Part shown: piece after piece, positions 42,955-55,066 of the stretch
Numbering within the stretch: position 1 is the first letter of the stretch
Layout: each line of letters opens with the position of its first letter
DNA from: Brasenia schreberi
Lineage: Eukaryota; Streptophyta; Magnoliopsida; Nymphaeales; Cabombaceae
DNA: 64,000 nucleotides
Assembly: GCA_036023115.1 (NCBI GenBank)
Contig: JAYKKT010000074.1
Span: 14,431,501 to 14,495,500 of the forward strand
Reading direction: 5' to 3'
The notes under the pieces: generated by a model
Told to the model about the DNA's origin: nothing
Seen by the model: only the letters and a program-made list of their open reading frames with translations
Databases searched by the model: none
Translations under genes and position numbers: made by a program

Positions 42955-43728
42955 ATGCGGGGGGTAAGGAAGCTAATTCTAGATAATAAGATTCGTATTG
43001 GTTCTTGGAATATCGGAACATTATCGGGTAAGCTAATGGAGGTGGTAGATACTATGATTCGGAGAAAGATTCATATTCTATGTTTACAAGAGACAAAATG
43101 GGTTGGAGAAAAAGCAAAGGAGATAGAGGATACAGGTTTTAAATTATGGTACTCAGGTAAAGAAAAGGCTTGAAACGGAGTTGGTATTATCATAAATAAA
43201 GATTTAAAGGAGAGTGTAGTAGACATACAACGATATGGTGACCGAATCATGACATTGAAATTAGTGTTAGGAGCAGAGGTTTTGAATATAGTTTGTGCTT
43301 ACGCACCCCAAGTAGGACTAGAAGATAGTATAAAGACGGTTTTTTGGGAAGAGTTAGATAAGGTGTTTCAAAAGATTCCACAAAGGGAGATGATTTGTTT
43401 AGGAGGAGATTTAAATGGACTTGTTGGTAAAGAGGCATTAGGATATCAAGGGATTCATGAAAACTTTGGTTATAGGGATATAAATGAGGAAGGTAGGGAG
43501 ATTTTAAATTTTGCTATGTCATTTGATCTCTTTATAGTCAATACAATCTTCAAAAAACGAGATGAACATTTAATTACTTATAAGAGTGGCTTATCACAAA
43601 CACAAATTGATTACTTTATTTGTAGAAAAAAAGATAGAGCGTATTGTAAAAATTGTAAGGTAATTCCTGGAGAAAGCTTAACCACCCAACATCGACTTTT
43701 AGTTATGGATTTACAAATAAAAAAATGA
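42955..43728 (+). pseudogene. LINE-A apurinic endonuclease domain
   Basis: KIRIGSWNIGTLSGKLMEV and HILCLQETKWVGEKAKE carry the N (NIGTL) and E (QETKW) motifs of the exonuclease/endonuclease/phosphatase fold. CLGGDLNGLVG and SQTQIDYFICRKKDR follow with GDLN and the terminal D region. A TGA at 43171 and the TGA at 43726 interrupt it. Confidence 0.88.
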
Positions 43729-44405
43729 ACAAAGAAGAAAAGAGTGCATCGAGCTATTCGGACTAAATGGTGGAACCTCAAAAGCGAGAAAGAAGATATA
43801 TTTAAACAGAAAGTCCTTCAAGGAGATGTTTGGAATTATGTTGGCACACCCTCTGATATGTGGAACAATATGGCTATACATATTAGGAAAGTGGCGAAAG
43901 ATGTGTTAGGGGTATCTAAGGGAGGTGTACCGGCACAAAAAGAAGCTTGGTGGTGGAGTGAAGTAGTACAAAATAAAATCAAGGTAAAGGGGGCATGTTA
44001 CAAATTACATTATGCTAAAAAAACTAGTGAAACTTTAGAAGCTTATAAGAAAGCAAAGAAGGAAGCAAAAAAGGCTGTTAGTGAAGCAAAAGCTAAGATT
44101 TGGGAGGACTTATATAAAAAACTCAACTCAAAAGAGGGTGAAAGAGATATTTTTAGGATAGCTAGGGCTAGAGATAAGAAAACTAAAGATCTTAATTATG
44201 TTAGATGCGTAAAAGACGAGGATGAAAAAATTCTAGTGGCAAACGATGATATAAGAAATAGATGGAAAAACTATTTTTATAATCTTTTTAATGAAAATAA
44301 AGATGTTAGTATTAGTTTAGGAGATTTAGCCAAGTCAGAAAAGTATATAAACCACAATTTCTACCGACTATTCAAAAGAATGAAGTTAAAGAGGCTCTTA
44401 AACAT

Positions 44406-45371
44406 ATGAAGAGTGGTAAATCGGTAGGACCACATAATATTCCTATAGAAGTTTGGAAAATACTAGGAGAAATAGGAATCACTTGGCTCACAAGACTATT
44501 TAATGAAATATGGAAAAACCAAAAGATGCCCGAGGAATGGAGAGCAAGTACACTTATACCCGTATATAAGAACAAGGGAGACATTCAAAATTGTGCGAAT
44601 TATCGAGATATCAAGTTAATGAGTCATACTATGAAATTATGGGAAAAAATTATCGAACGTAGGTTAAGACAAGTATCAAGTATAACAGAGAACCAATTTG
44701 GATTTATGCGAGGTAGATCTACTATTGAAGTGATTCACCTTTTGAGACATCTTATGGAATATTTTAGAGCAAAAAAGAAAGACCTTCACATGATATTTAT
44801 TGATCTAGAAAAAGCTTATGATAGGGTACCGAGGGAGGTTCTTTGGAGAACTTTGGAAAAAAGAAGTATCCCATTGACATATATTAACCTTATAAGAGAC
44901 ATGTATGATGGTGCAAAAACATGTGTGAGGACTCATGAAGGAATGACAGACTTCTTTGAAGTTAATATTGGGTTACATCAAGGATCAACTTTAAGTCCAT
45001 ACTTATTTATAATGGTGATGGATGAGTTAACAAAACATATTCAAGATGAAGTACCTTGGTGTATGTTATTTGCAGATGACATTGTATTAGTGGAGGAGTC
45101 TAAGGAAAAAGTTAATAGAACATTGGAATTATGGAGAGAAACATTAGAAAACAAAGGCCTCCGACTTAGTAGAACAAAGACAGAATATATGGAATGTAAG
45201 TTTGATCATTTGACTACTTCAGAGGACATAGAAATTAAAATTGGCACACATTGCATTCCCCAAAAGGAAAGTTTTAAATACCTAGGGTCAATTTTTCAAA
45301 GTGATGGAAGAATTGATGGAGATATTATACATAGAATTAATGCTGGTTGGTTAAAATGGAGAGGAGCATAA
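44406..45371 (+). pseudogene. LINE-A reverse transcriptase domain
   Basis: A 321-codon open frame with the palm motif [27 protein letters not shown] and catalytic FADDIVLV. A one-base loss around 44371 separates it from the linker. It continues past the point where LINE-B stops, through YMECKFDHL and KESFKYLGSIFQSDGRIDGD, to a TAA that replaces Ser. Confidence 0.9.
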
Positions 45372-45876
45372 GGTATTCTTTGTGATAAGAAGATACCATT
45401 AAAATTAAAAGGTAAATATTATAGAGCAGCAATTAGACCTGCCATGTTTTATGGTTCTGAGTGTTGGGCAGTTAATCATCAACATGTACAAAAGATGTAT
45501 GTGACAGAAATGAAGATGTTGAGATGGATGAGTGGTCATACAAGAAAAGACCGTATACACAATGAGGTTATTAGAAACAAATTAGGAGTGGCACCAATAG
45601 AGGATAAAATGAGAGAACATCGTTTAAGATGGTTTGGACATATAGAAATAAGATCAAAAGAAGAACCTGTAAGAAGGTTAGAAAAACTAAATTTGGAAAG
45701 TATTAAAAGAAGTAGAGGACGACCACAAAAGTGTTGGAAAGAAACAATAAAGAATGATCTAGCTTATTGGGAGTTAACTGCTAACATGGCACACGATAGG
45801 GATCTATGGAAACAAAGAATCCATGTAGCCGACCCCGTCTAGTATGGGAAAAGGCTTAGTTGTTGTTGTTGTTGTT

Positions 45877-47395
45877 TGTTATTTTTCTAAGAATGGCATG
45901 GGATTTTCTTCATCAATCAAATATAAACTTAGACATTTCTATTGTTAATCAAATAAGAACCCTGAATCATGCCTAAGTAGACTCACCTTGTCAAGCTTAG
46001 CAAATGTCTACCCTATTGAGAAACTTAACGCCTAGCCAGTATTGAGCAATGTTGTGAATATCGTATTGGACCCATTTTACACGGGGCACCGACACACCTG
46101 TATCGTACATGTGAATTTTAAATTAGCTTCTACAAATCACAAGAAATGTAAAAAACTTAAAATCATGGAAAAAAACTACAATATGCACTGCACCAAGAGA
46201 TGAAGGATTCAAAGCCAAACCAACCCAATCACATGTATAGATCGTCCTTAGGAAACTTAGGATTGATGACTATTAATGAAGGTAGAACATGCTGGCATCA
46301 TTTTAAAACTTAGGATTGATGACTATTAATTAAGGTAAAACATGTAGAAGATTTTTAGAGAGAAAGGAATTGGTCTTGAGGAGAGGATGGGATAGACATG
46401 AAAGAAGAGCATAAAAAAGCTGACCTAAAAGGGGTTTAACACACTCAAACTTTGATTTCAAAAAAAAGATTCTTGAAACTTGCATCATATCATATGATAT
46501 AGTGCCCATATCACAACGTATTATACGATGCATTCCGATATGGTGTAATAAATGGTGTTTTGCAATACAAATATCTTAATCATATTGGTTCATATACCTA
46601 TATATATATGATTTTATAGCATTGCGTTCAAGCAATACCTTAATTAATTAAGCATCCATGAAGATATCATCTTTACACATGCATAGAGCTCGTGACCAAG
46701 TGACACTTTGGCTCTTTTTCTCTTTCATATGGATTTGATTAGTTTGGAAGGCACGGGACAATGGTGGAGGCCTTCTCTTTTAGATTGCACAAGCCTTACA
46801 CATCTTTTTAAGGCAGCTGATAAGAGAGCATCCTCACTTTTGCCCTTTACATGCACGAGTCTCAGGAACTCTGCTCATTGTTTAAGCGCTAGATCCAACA
46901 TAGCCTTTTGACAATCAGACCCAGGTTTGAGCCTTATCCAAGTCATCCTCAGTTCATTGAGATATTTCCAATGTAATGGCACAAATTTAATGTTAATTTT
47001 TGGTTGGCCTTGAAAAAAAAGGAAATTAACTAAGGAAACCGGAACCTAGTCGAAACCGATATGGTTCGGTTCTAGTTCCACTTATTGGAGAACTGAAACC
47101 GAAATTGTTGGTAGGAACTACCAGTTTTAAAGTCCTACTTTATTTTTCAAATAAAAGTGGAACCAACCAGAGCTGAACCCGGTTTGAAATTGGAGTTGAA
47201 ACTGGAGACGGAACCGATAGAACCAGACAGGTCCAGCCAGGCCCCCCACCCATAAGAACCACAAGGAGCAACTTGGTTTGCATGTGTGTGTATGCACATG
47301 TTTATAGTAAATTATTACTTAAAGCACAAATAAAAAATTCAGAGTCATTTGCCTGTGTATCCCTTTTCTATTTTTTTTTGTTATAATGGGGAGGC
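45877..47395. other. AT-rich sequence without recognised genes
   Basis: Words such as TATCGTA and ATATCATATGATAT cluster at 46050-46530, loosely recalling the hAT subterminal motifs, but no TIR or target duplication could be found. A plus frame at 46708-46911 has no known domain. Confidence 0.4.
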
Positions 47396-47490
47396 AGAAG
47401 CTAGGTATGTATGCCCTAGGCATCGAACTCGAGACCTTCAAGTTGTGATTTTGAGCCCTTAGCAAGGCAAGATTACGCCTCAAGTGCCTG
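47396..47490 (-). mobile_element. SINE-like sequence, family 2, minus
   Basis: The minus strand reads CTTGCCTTGCTAAGGGCTC, then AACTTGAAGGTCTCGAGTTC, GATGCC and TAGGGCATACAT, matching the family seen at 42463 and 47565. Confidence 0.5.
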
Positions 47491-47564
47491 TTCAATCAAA
47501 TTCTTTGTGATTATTCTGTTTTTATCAACATTGAGAAAAGAGGTCTGCAGCACAACAAAGAGAA

Positions 47565-47660
47565 GTAGTTCACCTGGCTGGGGGCTCAACTCACAAGTTG
47601 AAGGGTATGAGTTCAATATCTGGGGCAAGCATTTGAATTTGGCATCGCAGAAAGATTTAA
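47565..47660 (+). mobile_element. SINE-like sequence, family 2, plus
   Basis: TAGTTCACCTGGCTGGGGGC, then ACTCACAAGTTGAAGGGTAT, GAGTTCAAT and GGGGCAAGCATTTG. Same order of boxes as the copy at 42463. Confidence 0.5.
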
Positions 47661-48490
47661 AATTATAGTCACCATAACATACAAAGAAAGCTTTAGAAGT
47701 CCCACTTAAGCACCTAACTGTAGACATTACTGGTTCGGATGGTTCTAACCGAATCGACTCGAAACACCAGAGACCACTTGGAAGTTTCAAACTGTCAGTT
47801 TTGAATTTTTCTTAAAATCTTCCTTTAAATTTTTAATATTTTTGTTGGTTCCAAGTGGTTGAAGACTCTAATCGAAGCAGTCTAAGGACATGCAGTTCTC
47901 AAACTATAACTAGAACCGAACCCAAATTGGTTTGGTTTGAGTTTCAAGTTTCGAAAAATATGGACTGGAACCACCGAAACCGGCTATGTCTACCTAACTT
48001 TAAGCCACTAACCAGAGTGTCAGGTGGTTTATCTCCATGACATATGTTGGGAATTGTACTAAGCGTATTAATAACTAAACATTTATTATTTACCATCGTG
48101 CCATTTACGCTTTAACTTTTACTTTTCTCACATTTTTCAACTTTTGATGTGTATTTCTGTGCTTCTTGGGGAATTTTCTTGATGGACAAAACATCGTGAT
48201 GGCTGCTTTTGGCATCAATCATTTGTTTTTGAGTCGGGGGATTTTCCACAAACAATAGATTCCATTGCTTTAGAAGAAGCATCCTATGCATATGAAGGTG
48301 CATCATGGTGCGTAAATGCGATGCATGAATTCACACGTCTGAAAATCAGATACGAGTTGGTGAGAAGGGTTGCGTAGGGTAAGTGGAAATGGCGGATAAG
48401 TGTCACTGAAGAGCAGCTGTAAGGAGATAGTGAGAAGTCATATTGTAGTAACTGAGATTATTGGTCAACATAAGAAACAAATACGGTAGA

Positions 48491-48630
<140 letters not shown>

Positions 48631-48901
48631 TGTCCTATTACTCGTTGCTTTTAGATGATATGAGCATAATTTATAACTTTTTAAAGAATTTAAAAAATAT
48701 ATAAAAACAATGTTATTAAAAAACATATCCTAATTGTTTTGAATGATATAAGTGTAATTTATAATGTTTTAAAGAGTTTCAAAAAAAAATATAAAGAGCA
48801 TTGTTATTATACTCTAAAAAGGTAAACTCTATTGCAATAAATGCAATGGGGCCCATACAATTTTATAACTTTTGATTATGGTTTCTATTGAGTATATCTT
48901 A

Positions 48902-48904
<3 letters not shown>

Positions 48905-48987
<83 letters not shown>
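48905..48987 (+). repeat. (TA)n microsatellite
   Basis: About 41 uninterrupted TA units. Confidence 0.98.
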
Positions 48988-48989
<2 letters not shown>

Positions 48990-49227
48990 TAAAGTGATTG
49001 AATCTTACTCACCATTAATGTTAGTTTATTTATGTTTGATTATTGTTTTTTGAAAACATGAAATTTATATATTTTTTTAAAACCTTTTAAAAATTTAAAT
49101 TACACTTATGCTACTGAAAAATAATAAATATATATACAAATAGACTTGTTAGAGATGGGCTAGATCCAATTTCCATGGAGTCTACTAGGAAAGAAGCTTG
49201 TTGCATAACGGTAAAAGTGAATAGGAA

Positions 49228-49347
49228 TTATGAGCTACTCTCTCTCTCTCTCTTTGTCTGTATATATATAAAGAGAGTTATGAGCTACTCTCTATCTATC
49301 TATCTATCTATCTATATATATATATATATTGAGAGAGAGAGAGAGAG
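49228..49347 (+). repeat. Compound (TC)n, (TATC)n, (TA)n, (GA)n
   Basis: TTATGAGCTACTCTCT is present twice (49228 and 49277), each time followed by a simple repeat, so an initial duplication preceded the repeat growth. Confidence 0.9.
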
Positions 49348-49559
49348 TTGCAATGAGAAACAACTTAACACCAACTTTATGTCCATGTTATTTTTTAAGG
49401 GCCTCATTGCCTTATCATATGTAAAGCTTTTTGAGCATTTACTTTTTCATGTGCCTTTGAGTACTGCTCAAATGAAGCTTTGGATTACAGTTTCCTTTTA
49501 CCATTCCCGTGTGAGATCGATCACTGCACACAAATCAAATATCCTATTGTGATGAGAAG

Positions 49560-50640
49560 TCCCAACCGCACTTATTTTACTCCTACCAACTAAACTCATC
49601 TCCCTTGTATTCATTAATCTTCGATTCACGATTTTAGAGTTTCATGACAATACACATCAGCTAACTCATACACACATTCAGTTCATAACCCACATAGCAA
49701 TAATGCAATGGGACCATGGAACCCCCTCTCTCTAAGTTAGACCTGATCGTTTTCAAGAAATCGGAACCAACCTAAAACAAGAAATGACAGTTTCAAATCA
49801 CCGGTTCTTCTTTATGTTCTTTTTTTTTTTAATTCAAAATTCTATATTATTCTCGATTCAATACAGTTAGAGCCTCAAATCGGAACACCCGATCCCAGTT
49901 CGGTTCCAGTTCTTAGTTCTAGACAAATCAAAACCGGCCATGCCTGCCTGTGTGAAAATCCGGCAACCTCTAATCTTTTTTTCCTTTTTGATTTTTTGGT
50001 AAAAGGAAGAGGACCGAGCCTAACAGCAGCCTCTATTTAAGAACGTGGGGTTTAGCTCTGCGCAAATAGAAAGCTTTGTCAAGGGTCCTGGGGCGCCAGC
50101 CCACGCGCCTCCCAACGTTGCGTGAGTTGCTTTAAAGCCAAGTAAAGAAGGAAGCAACCATCGTGGGATCCACTCCCCTCTTGCGTGGGACCCACCCCAT
50201 GGCCCGCCCTATAGTTCGCACGTTCTGTCTCTGCCTTGCATGCCAAGCCTGGAATAACACCAGACGAGGCGGCGGGGACGGGGGGTACTTTAAATCCATC
50301 TCGACGCTACGCCCACTTTATTTCTATTTTTTCTAGTCCATATTTCTTTATTAAAAAAGAAATTATTTTTTATTAGTTTAGTACTGCGCATCCGTTTTTG
50401 TTTCATTAGTCCTATTATTCATCTTTTAGCTCTTCTATTTGACTGACGTCAGGTTCTAATGGTTTATATATATATATATACCGAATTATGCTCATGAATG
50501 ATATTGTTTATTCATGTTTGATCATTGCCTTTTTATGGTATGAATATATTAAAATTATTATTCATTATTTTTTAAATATCTTCACAACGCTCAAAATTTT
50601 ACTCTACCACCAAAAAGCAATAGTGACATGATATGTTTTT
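49560..50640. other. Intergenic; includes a GC-rich patch 50040-50290
   Basis: No gene recognised. The patch around 50040-50290 is rich in GGGGCGCC, GTGGGACCCACC and GGCGGCGGGGACGGGG, and could be a promoter remnant or part of an unknown element. A short (TA)n follows near 50465. Confidence 0.4.
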
Positions 50641-50662
50641 TGTACATGTATTAGCTAGTAAA

Positions 50663-50934
50663 TGAAGTAATCCTAATCCAACAACAACAACAACAACTAA
50701 GCCTTTTCCCATACTAGACGGGGTAGGCTACATGGATTCTTTGTTTCCACAAATCTCTATCGTGTGCCATGTTAGCAGTTAACTCACAATAAGCTAAATC
50801 ATTTTTTATTGTTTCTTTTCAATACTTTTGGGGTCGTCCTTTAGCTCTTTTAATACTTTCCAAATTTAGTTTTTCTAACCTTCTCACGGGTTCTTCTTTT
50901 GAACTTCTTACTATATGTGAAGTAATCCTAATCC
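50663..50934 (-). mobile_element. RTE LINE 3' fragment, 238 bp, perfect 17-bp target duplication
   Basis: The body is 50680-50917 in minus orientation with a (CAA)n tail at its plus-strand left edge. TGAAGTAATCCTAATCC is found at 50663-50679 and 50918-50934. Only the last part of the C-terminal region plus the 3' end is present: an extreme 5' truncation, yet a clean target-primed insertion. Confidence 0.96.
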
Positions 50935-52425
50935 TATGAGATATAAATACCACCTATATATAAATAAATATAAAACGTAGGGATTCTCCCCAATGCACAT
51001 CTTGTATTTAAAAAAAAGATTGAAAGTGACGCCGGCATTTTTGAAACTGAAACTGCTCTAAAACCAATAGTTCCAAAACTGAAACCCGAAACTGGTACTG
51101 GAGTGGTTCAATCCCGTTTTACCCTTCTATTAATGAACCACTAGCACTCTTCAAACCCTCTAGAATATGAATCCAGGAAAAGGGTCCAGCTTTCTAATCC
51201 AAGTTGGTCGAGTCCAAGTCTGGATCAAACCAGAGCCAATTAATTGATGATCAAATCGAAACTCTGTGCTTCATTCCTAGTAAAACTAAGTGGTAGCCTC
51301 CAATCAATAGTATCGTGGCCACCTTGGTTTGTAGGGTCCCAAGGGAACCATGAGGACTCGATCCATCTGACATGTTTGGGTCCAAGGCAAGGGGCAGCTA
51401 AGCTATTTTCAATACTCCAAGGTCCAGAAATCAATGAGAGAGAGAGTGGCTCCTACGCTCCTTGTCAGATTCCCCAGTATTCAAGTGGCTCGAATCGAAC
51501 AGTCCGAACACTAAGAGATGCTGAGCTAAACCGGTCAAACTCGATCTTCAAGTTGTGGATACAAGCTCGACTTGAGCGCAAAATCAAGTTCGGAGTTAAC
51601 GTTTGACGTGAGCTCAAGCTCAGGTAGAACTTACGAGCCACTTGAGCTTCAGGTGAGGATGAAAGCGTGTTAATATTCCCTAAAACAACACATTTTCTTA
51701 AAATTTTACTACATTTGCATGGTTTAGAACAGTGAAGTATATAAGCAGTCCTGTTTCAAGATACCTTTTCTTTATCGAGAACGAGAAAAAAATCTATATT
51801 AAGGTGAGGATGCTTGTTCCACAAGGCATTATAAGTATTACAACAAATCAGAACAAGTCGTGGATTCAGAAATTTGTTTCGGGTAGAGCAGACTTAAACT
51901 TCAGGTTGGGACGGACGAGCTTCAAATTTTTTTTCTTAAATTTCAATAAAAAAATCCAAATTTCAGAATTTTGGGTGGAGCAATCTCCCCACCCTGCCAC
52001 AATGGGGCACACACACACACATATATATATATTGCATTGAGACCACGCTGCTTGGTTCATTTTCATTATCGTTCAGAAAAGTAAAAGAAAAAAGTAAAGT
52101 GGTACCACACAAATTGACAAACAAATCATGTAAATAATGTCCAACGCCAGCAGGAAGCCAACCAAGAGAAGGACCAAGTAATCAGAAAAGCCAAGTAATG
52201 CAATTAATCGAACTCACTCCGAGACAAACAGCTAAGCACCTGTAATAAATTACAAGATTCACGTTGCTCTTGTTGTTTGCTTTTATTTTTGACCTACAGG
52301 GTTTGATAATGGTAAAGTCCGATGGTCTTACATTATATGTTGAGGTTACAGGACTGATCAATCGACCAAGACACCGGTCAATAAAAAGAGGTTTTATTGG
52401 GGTGGAACCATGGATGAACTGGTAA

Positions 52426-52430
<5 letters not shown>

Positions 52431-52507
<77 letters not shown>
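52431..52507 (+). repeat. (TA)n microsatellite
   Basis: About 38 uninterrupted TA units. Confidence 0.98.
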
Positions 52508-52511
<4 letters not shown>

Positions 52512-53085
52512 TTATTTATTGATAATTTTATTATGTATTACTATGGTTGGTAGGTCTTCTCCTGCCCTATTAGGGCTATAGGAACCAACCTCTAACCTCT
52601 ACCTCTTTTAATATGTTTGTATTATCCCGTACAATGACATGGATGATACAATTGAGTCGCTTGTCAATATTAATACAATGATTGATATCATTTAATACAT
52701 ACGATACATTAAATGTAATGCAAGATGAATGTTTTGATCACCATTATTTGATTGATTGATCACACGTAGTGTTTAGCATGGAAAGTTGTCTAATAGCTTT
52801 CACTCTCTCTTATCTATCTATTTAATTATTACCAATTCAACCTGATTGGAGCTCTTTTGTAATGAATTGATGCATTTCCTGGTTCGTTATTTGGTCCGGT
52901 TTCACAAAAACCGTATGTCACATATTATTTATTATAAAATAAAAGATAAAGAACCGAAGAGGGTATAAAGGAAAGCCACTCCAATATAAGACAGGCTTCC
53001 AACTGCAGCCTCTAAATAAATAAGAGACTTCAAAAACCATTTAAATCAATAGAAGGAAATTATTTATTTATTATTGGAAAAAATA

Positions 53086-53292
53086 TTAGACAGGCTTCCA
53101 ACTGCATTCGAGAATTTGCTTTATCTGAGCTTCCTCACCATTGACAGCTCTCCTCTTCACAGAACAACAAGAAGAAGGAGAAGACACGCAAGTATCCTTG
53201 TTCTTCACACAAGGGCAAGTATTGACATCCAAGCAGCGTAAAGTGAAAATCATGATCATGCCAACATCATGATTGAGTTGAGCGACCTCCAT
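53086..53292 (-). CDS. Unrecognised 68-aa Cys-rich ORF
   Basis: MEVAQLNHDVGMIMIFTLRC runs to TAA, with a cluster CPCVKNKDTCVSSPSSCC. An upstream minus frame (53546-53475) starts MEVDALITIIRLINHMNHDN and is separated by an (AT)n tract, so the two could be exons of a small gene or a duplicated start. I recognise no family, and it may be spurious. The words around its end (AGACAGGCTTCCAACTGCA) also occur at 52992. Confidence 0.2.
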   Translation of the reverse strand: MEVAQLNHDVGMIMIFTLRCLDVNTCPCVKNKDTCVSSPSSCCSVKRRAVNGEEAQIKQILECSWKPV

Positions 53293-53351
53293 CTGGGAAG
53301 AAAGCTTAGCATTCCCACCTTTACAGCCACACGCACTATATACATAAGTAA

Positions 53352-53356
<5 letters not shown>

Positions 53357-53436
<80 letters not shown>
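53357..53436 (+). repeat. (TA)n microsatellite
   Basis: About 40 TA units; the source of Tyr/Ile open frames on both strands. Confidence 0.98.
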
Positions 53437-53439
<3 letters not shown>

Positions 53440-53585
53440 ACAGAGAGAGCTGCTAGATAATCTCTCATGTTCGACATTGCTTCATCATTATCATGGTTCA
53501 TGTGATTGATCAATCGAATAATGGTAATCAAGGCATCCACCTCCATCGTATTTAATCATATGCATTAAATAGCATAATTTCTTAT

Positions 53586-53687
53586 ATAAATGTTGACGGA
53601 CAATTCAATTTGCATCGTTCGTGTGACAGCGCGAATATAAATGTTGACGGACAATTCAATTTGCATCGTTCGTGTGATAGCACGAAT
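53586..53687 (+). repeat. 51-bp tandem duplication
   Basis: Two copies of a unit containing ATGTTGACGGACAATTCAAT and GTTCGTGTGA, at 53586 and 53637, with two differences. Confidence 0.92.
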
Positions 53688-53740
53688 GGTGAAAATGATT
53701 TAATAAAGTGTGATGCAAGAATATCTATCAATTCTCAGTT

Positions 53741-53743
<3 letters not shown>

Positions 53744-53774
<31 letters not shown>
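53744..53774 (+). repeat. (TA)n microsatellite
   Basis: About 15 TA units. Confidence 0.95.
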
Positions 53775-53777
<3 letters not shown>

Positions 53778-54415
53778 CTACAAGAGGAATGATAACTAAA
53801 TAGCAAGGTCCAGTCAGTCTGCAAGAATCCCCTTGCAATCCTAAATATTTTGCACTATTATAGCTTTCTAAAATCGAGAGAGGGAGAGTTACTTAATCAC
53901 TCCATGGTTCTACTTTAGTCAAATACCTAATATATTAGGGTTTTCATACTATTAAAGGTATATTTTTAATTTTATATTTTAACTTTGCTTGTGTAAAAGA
54001 TCATCCTTGCACGATAAAAAAATTGCATTAGGTTTTAATAATCATTATAAAATTTTATTGGATTTATTTACCATAAATCCTACAAATTATGAGACAGATT
54101 TTCTCTTAGTGGCAATTGATTTCATTTAATGCATTAGGTTGTTAAAATCTCAGATCTTATTTTATTTTATTTCATTATTTTTCTTGCATCCATTTTATGG
54201 ATATTTGAACCAAGTTCAATTCTTGTCTTCCAAATTTAATTTATTTGAGATATGAGAGAGAGAGAAATGACAGAGAGAGAAGCACCCAAAAAGTAAAGTG
54301 GGGCTTTAAAAGTCAAAATAGTTTTGGAAATGGGCTTAGCTTGAAGAAGAGTAGCATCACATGTCACCGTGACAGACTACACATTGCTCCACTGCTACTA
54401 CTCTACCACCTAAGT

Positions 54416-54816
54416 ACTTATGGGTTGCTTAACCTCATGCAAGATCCTTGCCAGAGTCTTGAGACATGCAACGAAGAGTGGAAGGGATGAAGAAGACTCG
54501 CTAAAAAAAATAGAAGGAAAAGAATAAATGAGCACAATTACCCTCAGATGCATTACTAGGGAAGAACTTGTTTTCTTTCTCTTGTGTATTTTGTGTTTTC
54601 TACTATATTTGCTACAATATTTATAGTAAAAAACTTTATGTAAAAATTGGCTTCTCTTCCCTGTTTCATATTTTAGGCTTTCTGTTACAAGCCTTTAATC
54701 TTATCGTTTAACATTTAACATATTTTTCTTTTAGGTATTCATGGAATATGAGAAGATGGTATGTCTTCCCCTTCTTCATGAATTTACTATTGAGAATGAC
54801 TAAATCTAATGTTACA
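54416..54816 (-). repeat. Copia-D 3' LTR
   Basis: The minus strand reads PPT AAGTGGGAGA (54826-54817), then TGTAACATTAG as LTR start. At the other end, ACTTATGGGTTGCTT (from 54416) matches the sequence flanking the primer site at 59848, and downstream words (GATCCTTGCCAGAGTCTT versus AATCCTCGTTAGAGTCCT) remain alignable. Confidence 0.7.
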
Positions 54817-55066
54817 TCTCCCACTTGGCCATTTGAGCAAAGGTTTATGATACACTAGTTTTACCTCATACTTTTTATGGGCTTTCCCAACTCGTGCCAG
54901 ATATGATTGAAAGTGTAATTGCAAATGAAATGTTGTATGGTTTTTTGCATACAACACGTTCTTTTCTATACAACAATTATCATCTTATAATTTAATATAC
55001 TTTAAAAAAATCTCAAACTCATGTTTGCAACATGCTTTGAAAAAAGATCCTCTGTTATGCCTTTGC

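Larger units (their letters stand above)
42622..45876 (+). mobile_element. Near-full-length RTE LINE (LINE-A)
   Basis: About 3.25 kb, starting ATTGCATTGTCGGTCCC and ending in (TTG)n. Very similar to LINE-B throughout. It encodes a leader ORF (42712), endonuclease (42955-43728), linker (43744-44409), RT (44406-45371) and C-terminal domain (45444-45842). Lesions: TAG at about 42922, TGA at 43171 (shared with LINE-B), TGA at 43726 replacing Trp, a 1-nt loss near 44371 and TAA at 45369. No convincing target duplication was found, and it lacks the first tens of bases of LINE-B. Confidence 0.93.

Noticed and set aside
44372..44584. Minus-strand frames over the LINE RT (also at 30190-30402 and 43247-43438)
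   Set aside because: Antisense shadows of the conserved LINE coding strand, recurring at the same place in each copy.
46050..46530. A possible hAT relative, because of TATCGTA words
   Set aside because: No inverted termini or 8-bp duplication could be found; the words are also expected in AT-rich DNA.
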